Assembly: GCA_902786815.1 (NCBI GenBank)
Contig: CADADV010000005.1
Location: 160,857 to 224,856 of the forward strand
Length of the DNA: 64,000 bases
Source of the DNA: an uncultured Eubacteriales bacterium
Lineage (GTDB): Bacteria > Bacillota > Clostridia > Peptostreptococcales > Anaerovoracaceae
Reading direction: 5' to 3'
Of this stretch, positions 17,466-27,876 are shown in pieces. The notes under the pieces are model-generated. The model ran no database searches. It saw only the letters and a program-made list of their open reading frames with translations, and was not told the DNA's origin. Each line of letters starts with the position of its first letter. Position 1 is the first letter of the stretch. The translations under genes were made by a program, and so were the position numbers.

Positions 17466-18658
17466 TGGAACTGAGTGCAGCGAAACAGCAGGAGTACATG
17501 CGCAGGATCCTGATCGCGCGCATGACGGTGCTCAGCCGCAATGGCTTTTTCGGGCTTCTCCTGATGCACATGAAGTTTGCTCTTGATCCGAGTATCGGAA
17601 CAGCTGCAACAGACGGGGAGAGGATCTACTTTGATCCGCAGTTTCTGGAAGAACTCTCCGATAGGGAACTGGTCTTCATTCTGATGCACGAGATCATGCA
17701 CGTAGCACTCCGGCACACATCGAGAACGGGAGACCGGGATAACCTCCTGTTCAACATTGCCTGCGATATCGTGGTCAACTCCAACATCCTGCAGGCTGCA
17801 GGGATGGACCATGCGAGCATCACGCTCAGCAAATATGGGGAATCCATGCACCTGACGCCAAAGGGCGATGAAGGACATCATTATACGGCAGAAGAGGTCT
17901 ATGAGATGTTTTCAGGCTTGTCTGCCGCCCGTCGAAAACAGAAGAAGGGCGGATTCACAGACGACCACTCCAAGTGGGGCACTGCAGATGACGAGGCGCT
18001 GGACGCGCTCTGGAAGAACCGGATCCGGGACGCTCTGGAAGCGTGCAAGTCCCGCGGGAAAGGGACAGGCCGAGGAACGATCCCGCTTGGTGTCGAGCGG
18101 AAGATCGAGGAACTGATGCATCCGAAGACCGACTGGCGAGTGCTGCTGAACGACTTCGTGCAGGAAGAGGTCACTGACTATTCCTTCTTGCCGCCGGACC
18201 GCAGGTTCTCAGACAGTCCGTTCATGCTGCCTGACTTCAACGAGACCGAGACCACGGTCAAGAACATCCTGTTCATGATCGATACTTCAGCGTCCATGAG
18301 CAAAAAAGAAATCACACAGGCCTATTCCGAGATCAAAGGCGCCATCGACCAGTTCGGCGGCAAGCTGGAGGGCTGGCTCGGCTTCTTCGACGCCGGGGTA
18401 GTGCCGCCCATACCGTTCACTGATGAGAACGAGTTCAAGATCATCCGTCCGAAGGGCGGCGGCGGAACTGATTTCGAAGTGATCTTCGACTACGTCCGCA
18501 TGGAGATGGCGGAGCAGGAGATCGCCAGCATCATCATTCTGACGGATGGCTGCGCACTCTTCCCGGAAGAATCCGCCGCCATGGGCATCCCGGTCCTTTG
18601 GATGATCAACAACACCTACGTCGAACCACCCTGGGGGAGAGTAGCAGTGATGAAATAG
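17465..18658 (+). CDS. HEXXH metallopeptidase-like VWA protein (DUF2201)
   Basis: 397 aa, start overlapping the MoxR stop, with GGGGTGAT upstream. The N-terminal half carries HEIMHVALRH (H75), a zinc-metallopeptidase HEXXH motif typical of DUF2201. The C-terminal half is a von Willebrand A domain with an intact metal-ion adhesion site: DTSAS (D273), GGGTD and LTDG (about residue 359). MoxR partners often use the VWA metal site to bind targets. The arrangement suggests an ATPase-gated peptidase or adaptor working with the helicase. Whether the peptidase is active is unknown. Confidence 0.85.
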   Translation: MELSAAKQQEYMRRILIARMTVLSRNGFFGLLLMHMKFALDPSIGTAATDGERIYFDPQFLEELSDRELVFILMHEIMHVALRHTSRTGDRDNLLFNIACDIVVNSNILQAAGMDHASITLSKYGESMHLTPKGDEGHHYTAEEVYEMFSGLSAARRKQKKGGFTDDHSKWGTADDEALDALWKNRIRDALEACKSRGKGTGRGTIPLGVERKIEELMHPKTDWRVLLNDFVQEEVTDYSFLPPDRRFSDSPFMLPDFNETETTVKNILFMIDTSASMSKKEITQAYSEIKGAIDQFGGKLEGWLGFFDAGVVPPIPFTDENEFKIIRPKGGGGTDFEVIFDYVRMEMAEQEIASIIILTDGCALFPEESAAMGIPVLWMINNTYVEPPWGRVAVMK

Positions 18659-18684
18659 TTCGGCAATACAAAAAGAATACTCGG

Positions 18685-18713
18685 TTGACAAATGTATCAA
18701 AGGATACTAATAA
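18685..18713 (+). promoter_or_regulatory. Promoter of 18732 lipoprotein
   Basis: TTGACA (18685-18690), a 17-base spacer and TAATAA (18708-18713), a good sigma-A promoter. It separates the lipoprotein from the helicase operon. Confidence 0.65.
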
Positions 18714-18731
18714 TACTTCAGGAGGCTAGTT

Positions 18732-20189
18732 ATGAAAAAGAACACAATCATTACATTAATACTCACAAGTGCATTGCTGATTGCGGGAGCTTTTGCATTC
18801 ACGGGATGCGGCTCCAATGACGCAGAAAGCACCAGCGGGGAAGAACCGACAGCAGCGTCTTCTGAAGAACCGGCTCCGGCCGGTGAAGTATCCGAAGGAG
18901 AGTGGAAATCCGCATACCGCGAGATCCTGGAAGCCAACGAGGACGGGATCCGCAACTATGAGGACCCGGAAGAACTCGGCGATACCTTCGGGGGCCGGAA
19001 GTCTGCGGCGCTGTGCGATCTTGACGAAGACGGAACGCCGGAGCTGCTGTTTATGGAACTCGATGAATACCTTGATGTGCTTCACATCTATTCCTATAAG
19101 GACGGCGAAGCCAGTGAGCTGACTTATCCCTGGACGCCCAGTGTTGCATATGAGGACGATGCCACAAACTATGACAGACTGAGCGCTGCGCAGGTTGCCG
19201 GCGGATCACAGTTTGTCATCTATAAAGAGAAGAACATCAAAGGATTCACAGCGTATTCCACAATTACGGATGCGACGCTTGAGGCTGCAACAAACAGGTA
19301 CAAGTTCGGAGATGACGGGAAAATCGAACGCATCTCGCAGATCGGGATGATGTTTTCCTATATGGACGAAGACGGCACCGGGGAATACGGACCGGAACAT
19401 GCGACGTATTACGATGCGTACAAAGAAATCACCGGCGATGAGTACGAAAAAACCATGACGGAGTCCGTGAACAATATGGACACCGTATTGTTCCGGTTCG
19501 AACTCATCGGTGAAGACGTCGATGCAGACACCTATGAACAGGACAACAATCCTGAACTTTGGAAGAAGTCCAAGGGCAAAGAAATCTGCATCACCTACGA
19601 TGAGATGCTGCAGCAGCTGCCTGCCGGAGAGAAGAAAGAGGAAGCAAAAGCAGGAAATGCTGTGTCAGAGGACGGCAAAAACATGGAAGCCCTGCTGAAA
19701 GCATACGGAGCGGGCGACTTCGCAACGGCCGAAGAAATCAACAGCAAATTGCCGGAAACTGTGAAAGAGATGGACGTCTCAGAGGAAGAGGCAGATGCGT
19801 ATCAGGCGCTTTATCAGTCGGCCCTCGACCAGGAGATCGCAGACGAGTACACGTTCCACTTCATTACAGACATCGATAAAGATGGAAAGGCAGAATACCT
19901 TCTGCAGACCGGGACCTGTGAGGCGGATTATATGCTGAACGTTTATCAATACAGAAACGGCGCATCCAATTTCGTCGGCGAAGAGGGCTTCGGTCACAGT
20001 TATGTCTGCCAGTATCCTGACCACAACGGGATCATCGTAGTCTCGGGTCATATGGGCGGAGAAAGGCTTTCCGTCGTTTCCCTCGAAAACGGGGAACTAA
20101 AAGAGAAAGACGTACTGGAAGGCGGCAGAGAAATAGACTCTCAGGATGCAGATGCTTATCTGGAATTAGGCTGCAGAGCAGAGAACTAA
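18732..20189 (+). CDS. Lipoprotein with acidic D-x-D-x-D-G repeats
   Basis: 485 aa. Signal peptide with lipobox FTGC (cysteine about residue 26), then a Ser/Glu/Pro-rich linker. The mature part has three DxDxDG-type loops (DLDEDGTPELL, MDEDGTGEYG, DIDKDGKAEYLL) like calcium-binding EF-hand or VCBS-type loops. It is otherwise acidic and of unknown family. GGAGG precedes the ATG. It is probably anchored on the cell surface. No enzyme motif seen. It lies back to back with the Uma2 gene (1 base between stops) with no clear terminator. Confidence 0.75.
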   Translation: MKKNTIITLILTSALLIAGAFAFTGCGSNDAESTSGEEPTAASSEEPAPAGEVSEGEWKSAYREILEANEDGIRNYEDPEELGDTFGGRKSAALCDLDEDGTPELLFMELDEYLDVLHIYSYKDGEASELTYPWTPSVAYEDDATNYDRLSAAQVAGGSQFVIYKEKNIKGFTAYSTITDATLEAATNRYKFGDDGKIERISQIGMMFSYMDEDGTGEYGPEHATYYDAYKEITGDEYEKTMTESVNNMDTVLFRFELIGEDVDADTYEQDNNPELWKKSKGKEICITYDEMLQQLPAGEKKEEAKAGNAVSEDGKNMEALLKAYGAGDFATAEEINSKLPETVKEMDVSEEEADAYQALYQSALDQEIADEYTFHFITDIDKDGKAEYLLQTGTCEADYMLNVYQYRNGASNFVGEEGFGHSYVCQYPDHNGIIVVSGHMGGERLSVVSLENGELKEKDVLEGGREIDSQDADAYLELGCRAEN

Positions 20190-20190
20190 A

Positions 20191-21048
20191 TTACACATCT
20201 TCCTGCGATTCACTTTCGTCGCGCACTTCCCGGACCTTTCGGGCAATCAGCGCGAAATCGATCACACAGTCCCCGTCCCATATGGTGACGGGGATTTTGT
20301 CATCAAAGGTGTAAACGTTGACGATATCCTTGTCTGCGAAGTCATGCACGATGATTCGTTCATTTTTCGGATCTACGATCCAGTATTCCCGCACACCATA
20401 GGCTCTGTATTTCACATATTTAGCCGAGAAATCGCGGTCTCTGGTGGATGGAGAATTAATTTCGATGACCAGGTCCGGAGCGCCCCAGATTTTGTCATCC
20501 TGTATTACGCTCCTGTCACACACGACGATGATATCAGGCTGCAGTACAGTCTTCTTGTTCTTCTCAATGTAGACGTCAAGAGGGGGAGTGAACGGAATGC
20601 AGCTGCCGCCTTTGCTGTCGATGTAGTTTTGAATGCAGGTGTAAAGGCGGGACTGGATTAGCTGGTGAGACACGCCCGGAGATGTCATGTTAAAGATCAC
20701 GCCATCGATCAGCTCGCCCCAGCCGTCGTCGCCGCGCAGTCTGTCCAGATCATCCGCAGTATACTGGCCGTCGTGATAAACCTGATAGTAGTATTCTTCG
20801 GGCATGCGCTCTTTCACCACAACGGGTGGCTGGCCGGGATAAAAGTCGTAGACAGGCCCGGGATAGTTTGGTGCGTGCGGATCCGCGAACAGCTTCTCCA
20901 GTGCCTGCAACGTTTCAAAACGCGGATGTTTGGTTTCTCCGGAAAAGATCTTCCGGACCGTTCCAAGCGGCACCCCTGACAGATCGCAGATCTGCTCATT
21001 GGAATATCCCCGTTCTTTTTTTAACCTTTTCATTTCTTCCAGATTCAT
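20191..21048 (-). CDS. HTH plus Uma2 (DUF820) nuclease-like protein
   Basis: 285 aa, GGAGGT before the ATG. Residues 1-55 form an XRE-type helix-turn-helix (EQICDLSGVPLGTVRKIF). Residues 110-260 match the Uma2/DUF820 family, a PD-(D/E)XK restriction-endonuclease-like fold: LQPDIIVVCD, PDLVIEINSPSTR and YGVREYWIVDP are its signature. Most Uma2 proteins lack an HTH, so this is a fusion of a DNA-binding regulator and a nuclease-like domain. The cellular role of Uma2 proteins is not established; they are often multi-copy. Confidence 0.9.
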   Translation of the reverse strand: MNLEEMKRLKKERGYSNEQICDLSGVPLGTVRKIFSGETKHPRFETLQALEKLFADPHAPNYPGPVYDFYPGQPPVVVKERMPEEYYYQVYHDGQYTADDLDRLRGDDGWGELIDGVIFNMTSPGVSHQLIQSRLYTCIQNYIDSKGGSCIPFTPPLDVYIEKNKKTVLQPDIIVVCDRSVIQDDKIWGAPDLVIEINSPSTRDRDFSAKYVKYRAYGVREYWIVDPKNERIIVHDFADKDIVNVYTFDDKIPVTIWDGDCVIDFALIARKVREVRDESESQEDV

Positions 21049-21342
21049 CTCGTTACCTCCGATTTTCTTCGCCCCTTGATGCTTTTTGCCTTTACTGTTG
21101 TAATGTAAGTATAATCACATGATACCCCGAAGTCAACCCGAAACATACCCGAATACGACCCAAGAAATCCGAAAGCCGAAACAGAGGGAGAAGCCCATTG
21201 AACGCATATAACCGGGAAAGGATATCAGGAAAAGGATATCAAATGTAACTTCAGGTGTGGTATAATTACCTACAAGTTTCTATAATTATTTCATCTGAAT
21301 GATTTGATCTGCCTGTGCACAGGCGGCAGAAGGATAAACGAA

Positions 21343-23262
<1,920 letters not shown>

Positions 23263-23267
23263 ATGAC

Positions 23268-23472
23268 ACGCTGTCCGCAGGGCATCGGCTCTCTTAACTG
23301 CTGATGTCCTCGAAATGGGTGATTTCAGATGAACATCACCGGCGGCTCACTAAGAAATATCGGCGAACAGCCGCCATGATATTTCTAAGCTCCCGCCGGC
23401 GCTCTTCATCGAAATCGCAGCCATTTCTGCGGAGTACAGCCGTTAAGTTCGCCGATGTCCCTGCTGCAGGAA
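23268..23472. repeat. 205-bp imperfect inverted repeat
   Basis: Nearly the whole gap between the DUF2207 gene and surE folds on itself. Paired segments from outside in are CAGGG-CATCGGC / GCCGATG-TCCCTG, CTTAAC / GTTAAG, GAAATGG / CCATTTC, GATTTC / GAAATC, GATGAA / TTCATC, CCGGCGG / CCGCCGG and AAGAAATATC / GATATTTCTT-like around 23352-23388. The interior loop holds GGCGAACAGCCGCC. It has no coding frame of note. It could be a MITE or a structured RNA. It contains CCGCAGAAAT (minus strand, 23423-23432), which also begins the repeat units at 29858. Confidence 0.75.
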
Positions 23473-23502
23473 GTCTAAAACGAAAAGAGGAGAATAGGTT
23501 GA

Positions 23503-24270
23503 GTGAATATATTAGTAGTGAATGATGATGGGATCGAGGCGCGGGGCCTTAAGGAACTTGTGACGGCGCTGAGGTCGCGCGCGGGTGCGGATGTTTATGT
23601 GTGCGCGCCGGACGGGCAGCGGAGCGCAGCGAGTCACGCCATCACGCTGAGGAGCCCTGTCAGTGCCTGGCCGGTTGCGTTCGACGGAGCCGCGGAGGCT
23701 TTTGCATTGGACGGAACGCCGGCGGATTGTGTGGCGGTGGGTCTGAAGCTGCTGAAGCGGCTTGGCGTTGAGATCGATATGGTGTTCGCGGGAATCAACC
23801 ACGGAGCCAATGTGGGAACAGACACTATCTATTCGGGAACGGTTGGCGCGGCTCTTGAAGGATCGATTCAAGGATACCCTTCGGTGGCAGTTTCGGTGGA
23901 CAGCCACAAGGCGACCCACTTCGAATACGCCTGTGATCTTGCCGTGGACACGATCCGGAAAACCGGCGGCAAGTGGGACGCCCGCATCATGCTGAACATC
24001 AACACGCCCGACCTGCCGGCAGATGAGATCAAAGGCGTCTGCCATACGGTGCTGGGTGAGCGGGAATACCTCAACGACGTACAGGTCGAGACGGAGGGGG
24101 AAGTCACCACCTTCATCTACGGCGGAGATGCAGTGCTTTACGAGAGCGACGAGAACCACTTAGACGTGATTGCCCTGGAGAACGGGTACGCATCCATCAC
24201 GCCGCTCCAAAAAGATATGACAGCGTATAAAGCCGGCGACATGCTGGCGGACTGGAGGATAGGAAAATGA
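23503..24270 (+). CDS. surE: 5'/3'-nucleotidase SurE
   Basis: 255 aa starting with GTG at 23503; AGAGGAG lies 10 bases upstream. The N-terminal NDDGIEARG motif supplies the metal-binding aspartates (DD) of SurE, followed by APDGQRSAASHAITL and the GINHGANVGTDTIYSGTVGAA box, all family hallmarks. SurE removes phosphate from nucleoside 5'- and 3'-monophosphates and short polyphosphates in stress survival. It overlaps the next gene by 4 bases (ATGA), so the pair is translationally coupled. Confidence 0.95.
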   Translation: MNILVVNDDGIEARGLKELVTALRSRAGADVYVCAPDGQRSAASHAITLRSPVSAWPVAFDGAAEAFALDGTPADCVAVGLKLLKRLGVEIDMVFAGINHGANVGTDTIYSGTVGAALEGSIQGYPSVAVSVDSHKATHFEYACDLAVDTIRKTGGKWDARIMLNINTPDLPADEIKGVCHTVLGEREYLNDVQVETEGEVTTFIYGGDAVLYESDENHLDVIALENGYASITPLQKDMTAYKAGDMLADWRIGK

Positions 24271-24809
24271 CATTGAACAGAGAAGACACACTGGCAGTGT
24301 TCATCGATTTTCAGGAAAAACTCGTGCCGGCCATGCACCATAAGGAAGATCTCATAGACAAGACCTGCAGGCTGGCGAAGGGCCTTGGCGTGCTGGGCAT
24401 CCCGCACATCGTGACTCAGCAGTACACCAGAGGTATCGGTGAGACCATTCCGGAAGTGGCGCAGGCTATCGGCGAGTTCGAACCAATCGACAAGACAACG
24501 TTCAACTGCCTGGGACATGTGGATTTTGTAAACCAGCTCGAGATCGAGGCAAAAAAGAATATCATCGTGTGCGGCGTCGAGGCGCACATCTGCGTGCAGC
24601 AGACCGTCGAGCAGCTGCTGGAGGACGGGTATAAAGTATACGTACCGGTGGACTGCCTCTCATCCAGAAGCCAGAACGACTTTCTCTGGGCGGCGGAGAG
24701 GATGGAAACGGCAGGTGCTGTCATGACCACCTATGAGTCGATACTCTACGAGATTCTCAAAGACTCAAAGGCGGAAGGGTTCCGGGAGATCTCGAAAATC
24801 GTGAAATAG
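24267..24809 (+). CDS. Isochorismatase-family cysteine hydrolase
   Basis: 180 aa. Catalytic layout of the isochorismatase-like superfamily: Asp in FIDFQEKL (about residue 14), a Lys near KTTFNC, and the nucleophile Cys in GVEAHICVQQT (about residue 111) with the preceding cis-peptide region VCGVEAH. These enzymes hydrolyse amides or enol ethers such as nicotinamide or isochorismate; the substrate is not decided here. The start overlaps surE by 4 bases. The combination with surE could point to nucleotide salvage, but this is only context. Confidence 0.88.
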   Translation: MTLNREDTLAVFIDFQEKLVPAMHHKEDLIDKTCRLAKGLGVLGIPHIVTQQYTRGIGETIPEVAQAIGEFEPIDKTTFNCLGHVDFVNQLEIEAKKNIIVCGVEAHICVQQTVEQLLEDGYKVYVPVDCLSSRSQNDFLWAAERMETAGAVMTTYESILYEILKDSKAEGFREISKIVK

Positions 24810-24839
24810 CCGCAGCCGGCCGCGCGGCGAGGTACATAA

Positions 24840-25769
24840 ATGTTTTTATTCGATAACAGAATCACATTGGAAAACAGAGACGTACTGGAGGAATACCTGA
24901 ACGGTTTCGAGTACAAAACTTCCGGGCTCTCTTACAGTGCACTCTACATGTGGCGCGACATCAACCAGTTCAGCTGGGACATGATCGGAGACTACATGTG
25001 CATGAGCGGCGTCAGCCATCTGGAACTGGAGCAGGGAATCGAGCTTCCCTTCCTGTTCCCGCCGCTGACCAAAACGGGATCCTACGACAAGGAGTCGCTC
25101 CGCGCGACGATTTTTGAAGCACGGGATTTCTTCGAGAGCAAAGGCCACCCATTCAGTCTGCGCCTGGTGCCGTTCCACATTCTGGAGATCATCAAGGAAG
25201 CAGTTCCGGAGATGAAGTGGGAAGACGACCGGCCCAACTATGACTACATCTATTTGACAAAGGATCTCATTGAACTGGCGGGGAGGGACTTCCACAAGAA
25301 GAAGAACCATCTGAACTATTTCAAGAAGACATATGAGTACGAATATGTTAAAATGACATCTGACATGGCAGATGAAGCTATGCAGTTCATTGAGGAGTTC
25401 AACCAACGCAAGGAGATCCCGGCACACGAGATGGAGATGCTGAAGATGGAAGCGGAAGCCATGGATGATGTGTTCCGCAACCTCGAGGCAGTCGGCTATG
25501 AAGCGGGCGCGATCCGCATCGGAGGCAAAATTGAAGCCGTCGCTGTAGGCGGTCACCTGGGCACGAAGATGATCACGGAACACGTGGAGAAAGCCAACGT
25601 GGAATACCGGGGACTGTACCAGGCCATCAACAACGAATTCTGCAAACACGTAGCCGGATGGGCCAAGTACATCAACCGGGAGGAGGACATGGGGATCCCG
25701 AACCTGCGCAAGGCGAAACTGTCCTACCGGCCGTGCCAGCTGCTGGAAAAATACATCGGGCACTTCTGA
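24840..25769 (+). CDS. DUF2156 protein, aminoacyltransferase-like
   Basis: 309 aa, no membrane segments. The sequence matches the DUF2156 family, whose fold is shared with the C-terminal catalytic GNAT-like domain of MprF lysyl-phosphatidylglycerol synthases: DFHKKKNHLNYFKK and IGGKIEAVAVGG are typical. Here the domain stands alone without the MprF flippase. It may transfer an acyl or aminoacyl group. It starts 30 bases after the hydrolase without a terminator and so may belong to the surE operon. Confidence 0.82.
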   Translation: MFLFDNRITLENRDVLEEYLNGFEYKTSGLSYSALYMWRDINQFSWDMIGDYMCMSGVSHLELEQGIELPFLFPPLTKTGSYDKESLRATIFEARDFFESKGHPFSLRLVPFHILEIIKEAVPEMKWEDDRPNYDYIYLTKDLIELAGRDFHKKKNHLNYFKKTYEYEYVKMTSDMADEAMQFIEEFNQRKEIPAHEMEMLKMEAEAMDDVFRNLEAVGYEAGAIRIGGKIEAVAVGGHLGTKMITEHVEKANVEYRGLYQAINNEFCKHVAGWAKYINREEDMGIPNLRKAKLSYRPCQLLEKYIGHF

Positions 25770-25814
25770 TGGACCCAAACGGAATAGAATGCTTTTGCAT
25801 TAAGGGATACCAAC

Positions 25815-25830
25815 TGTTAAAAATTTAACA
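25815..25830 (+). promoter_or_regulatory. Rex-like operator, upstream site
   Basis: TGTTAA-AAAT-TTAACA is a perfect 6-bp inverted repeat with a 4-base spacer, matching the consensus for Rex, the NADH-sensing repressor (TTGTTAAnnnnTTAACAA). It lies about 18 bases before the thiolase -35. Because it is followed by TTTTTT it could also terminate the preceding operon. Confidence 0.6.
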
Positions 25831-25847
25831 TTTTTTCGTCAAAACCC

Positions 25848-25876
25848 TTGACAACCCTTGATGCGACAGGTATTAT
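25848..25876 (+). promoter_or_regulatory. Thiolase promoter
   Basis: TTGACA (25848-25853), a 17-base spacer and TATTAT (25871-25876). It predicts a start near 25883 and a leader of about 100 bases. Confidence 0.8.
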
Positions 25877-25914
25877 AGCAAATGCAAAGAACATTTTGAT
25901 TTTATCGGACAAGC

Positions 25915-25931
25915 CGTTAAAATATTAACAA
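25915..25931 (+). promoter_or_regulatory. Rex-like operator, downstream site
   Basis: CGTTAA-AATA-TTAACAA matches the Rex consensus in one half fully and the other but for the outer base. It lies about 30 bases inside the thiolase transcript, a position suited to repression. Confidence 0.6.
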
Positions 25932-25981
25932 ACCCAAACAATATACCCAGAATAAGTATATTAATTAAGGAGGAAAAAAGA

Positions 25982-27163
25982 ATGAGAGAAGTTGTAATCG
26001 TAGGTGCAGCAAGAACAGCTATTGGTAAGTTCGGCGGAACACTGAAGAATGTCCCGACAAGACAACTCGGCGCTGTATGTATTGAAGAAGCTCTGAAGAG
26101 AGCAGGCGTTGAGAAGGATCAGGTCGATGAAGTTATCATGGGCTGCGTACTGCAGGGCGGACTTGGCCAGAACGTTGCGAGACAGATGATGCTCGACGCT
26201 GGTCTGCCGGTAGAAGTACCTTGCTTCACCATCAACAAAGTCTGCGGTTCAGGTCTGAGAGCAGTTGAACTGGCTGCACAGATCATCAAGGCCGGAGATG
26301 CTGATATAATCGTTGCAGGTGGTGCTGAGAACATGTCGGCAACAGCATTTGCAATGCCGGCAGCAAGATGGGGCGCCAGAATGTTCAATTCAGAGATGGT
26401 CGACATGATGGTCAACGACGGTCTTTGGGATGCGTTCAATAACTATCACATGGGCATGACAGCTGAGAACGTTGCAGAGCAGTGGGGCATCACAAGAGAA
26501 GAACTGGATGAGTTCTCCGTCATCTCACAGCAGAGAGCCGAGAAGGCTGTTGACAGCGGCGTATTCGATGACGAGATCGTTCCGGTCACCATTCCGCAGA
26601 GAAAGGGCGATCCAATCGTATTCGATAAGGACGAGCACCTGACACGCGGATCCACAATGGAGAAGGTTGCGAAGCTGAAACCAGCATTCAAGAGACCTGA
26701 CGGTGTTGTAACAGCTGCTAACGCTTCCGGTATCAATGACTCCGGTGCTGCAGTCGTCGTTATGAGCAAGGAAAAGGCTGACGAGCTGGGAATTAAGCCG
26801 ATGGCAACCATCAAGTCCTATGCATCCGGCGGCGTAGATCCGTCAATCATGGGCGTAGGTCCTGTACCTGCTTCCAGAAAGGCTCTGGAGAAGGCTGGCC
26901 TGACCATCGAAGACATGGATCTGGTAGAAGCAAACGAAGCTTTCGCGGCACAGTCACTGGCAGTCAGAAAAGACCTGGGTCTGGATCCTGAGAAGACAAA
27001 CGTCAACGGCGGCGCTATCGCTCTGGGACACCCGATCGGAGCATCCGGCTGCAGAATCCTGATCACACTTCTGTACGAGATGCAGAGAAGAGGAAGCCAC
27101 TACGGCCTCGCTACACTGTGCATCGGCGGCGGCATGGGAACATCCGTCATCGTAGAGATGTAA
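25982..27163 (+). CDS. thlA: Acetyl-CoA C-acetyltransferase (thiolase)
   Basis: 393 aa, AAGGAGG before the ATG. All thiolase catalytic elements are present: the acyl-accepting Cys in NKVCGSG (C88), [27 protein letters not shown] with the active His, and the C-terminal CIGGGMGTS Cys. The enzyme condenses two acetyl-CoA to acetoacetyl-CoA, or cleaves it, feeding butyrate formation, and would also use the acetoacetyl-CoA arising in lysine fermentation. Two Rex-like operators bracket the promoter, implying control by the NADH/NAD ratio as known for clostridial butyrate genes. Codon use favours AT-ending codons more than its neighbours, typical of a highly expressed gene here. Confidence 0.95.
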   Translation: MREVVIVGAARTAIGKFGGTLKNVPTRQLGAVCIEEALKRAGVEKDQVDEVIMGCVLQGGLGQNVARQMMLDAGLPVEVPCFTINKVCGSGLRAVELAAQIIKAGDADIIVAGGAENMSATAFAMPAARWGARMFNSEMVDMMVNDGLWDAFNNYHMGMTAENVAEQWGITREELDEFSVISQQRAEKAVDSGVFDDEIVPVTIPQRKGDPIVFDKDEHLTRGSTMEKVAKLKPAFKRPDGVVTAANASGINDSGAAVVVMSKEKADELGIKPMATIKSYASGGVDPSIMGVGPVPASRKALEKAGLTIEDMDLVEANEAFAAQSLAVRKDLGLDPEKTNVNGGAIALGHPIGASGCRILITLLYEMQRRGSHYGLATLCIGGGMGTSVIVEM

Positions 27164-27187
27164 TCATAATATGTAACTGACGCATTC

Positions 27188-27219
27188 GGCCGCTGTGGAT
27201 TCCGCAGCGGCCCTTTTTT
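27188..27219 (+). terminator. Intrinsic terminator after thiolase
   Basis: GGCCGCTG (27188-27195) pairs with CAGCGGCC (27205-27212), followed by CTTTTTT. Confidence 0.9.
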
Positions 27220-27256
27220 AGCTTCGTAAACGGTCTGCTATATGCATAATAGATTG

Positions 27257-27295
27257 ATAATCCGCACGTTTTATGCAATAATATATGCGGATTAT
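27257..27295. promoter_or_regulatory. Toxin-antitoxin operator dyad
   Basis: ATAATCCGCA (27257-27266) and TGCGGATTAT (27286-27295) are a perfect 10-bp inverted repeat just upstream of the antitoxin gene. It is AT-rich between the arms with -10-like TATA stretches. This is the expected position for autoregulation by the antitoxin. Confidence 0.65.
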
Positions 27296-27318
27296 ATTTA
27301 TTATAAGGAGGTGCATCG

Positions 27319-27600
27319 ATGTCGAAAGTGAGCACAAATATCAACCTGGATCAGGAACTGAAGCGCAGCGCGCAGGAACTGTTTAACGCACTCGGAATGG
27401 ATCTGACGACGGCTGTTACGGTATTCTTGAAACAGGCAGTTCAGGCACAGGCGATCCCTTTTGAAATCAAAAGGGAAACTGTGAACAGCGAAACGATGGC
27501 CGCAGTCGGGGAGTATTACGATATGCTCAACAATCCTGCTGAGTATAAGCGGTACAGCTCGTTCGCGGAAGCAATGGAGGATGTGCTCGATGAAGTATAG
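27319..27600 (+). CDS. RelB/DinJ-family antitoxin
   Basis: 93 aa, AAGGAGG upstream. The N-terminus (STNINLDQELKRSAQELFNALGMDLTTAVTVFLKQAV) is the ribbon-helix-helix DNA-binding domain of RelB/DinJ antitoxins. The C-terminal half (FAEAMEDVLDEV) would wrap the toxin. It overlaps the toxin gene by 11 bases. The dyad at 27257-27295 is its likely operator. Confidence 0.9.
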   Translation: MSKVSTNINLDQELKRSAQELFNALGMDLTTAVTVFLKQAVQAQAIPFEIKRETVNSETMAAVGEYYDMLNNPAEYKRYSSFAEAMEDVLDEV

Positions 27601-27871
27601 CATCGTTCTCTCAAACAGATTTAAGAAGGATCTGAAACGCTTAAAGAAGAGACAGTACGATCTGACGCTTCTTGAAAAAACTGTAGACAAACTGGCGGCA
27701 GGGGAAGCCCTTGAGCTGAAATACCATGACCACAATTTGAGCGGGGGTCTGTCCGGATTCCGGGAATGCCATATAACGCCGGACTGGCTTTTGGTGTACA
27801 GAATTGAAGAGAACGATCTGATACTGCTCCTGATGCGAACGGGGACACACGCGGATGTACTGGGGATGTGA
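27590..27871 (+). CDS. YafQ-type mRNA interferase toxin
   Basis: 93 aa from ATG 27590, chosen because GGAGG lies 9 bases upstream; another in-frame ATG at 27581 is less well placed. The RelE/YafQ fold is clear: SNRFKKDLKRLKKR, the loop YHDHNLSGGLSGFRECHITPDWLLVYRI with its conserved histidines and the C-terminal acidic/aromatic part. YafQ toxins cut mRNA on the ribosome. It pairs with the overlapping antitoxin. A radical SAM gene follows 5 bases later, perhaps only by chance read-through. Confidence 0.9.
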   Translation: MKYSIVLSNRFKKDLKRLKKRQYDLTLLEKTVDKLAAGEALELKYHDHNLSGGLSGFRECHITPDWLLVYRIEENDLILLLMRTGTHADVLGM

Positions 27872-27876
27872 TAGCA

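Noticed and set aside
25815-25840. The upstream Rex-like site as a simple terminator only
   Set aside because: It does have a following T-run, but a matching second site in the thiolase leader and the redox role of thiolase favour an operator; both uses may hold.
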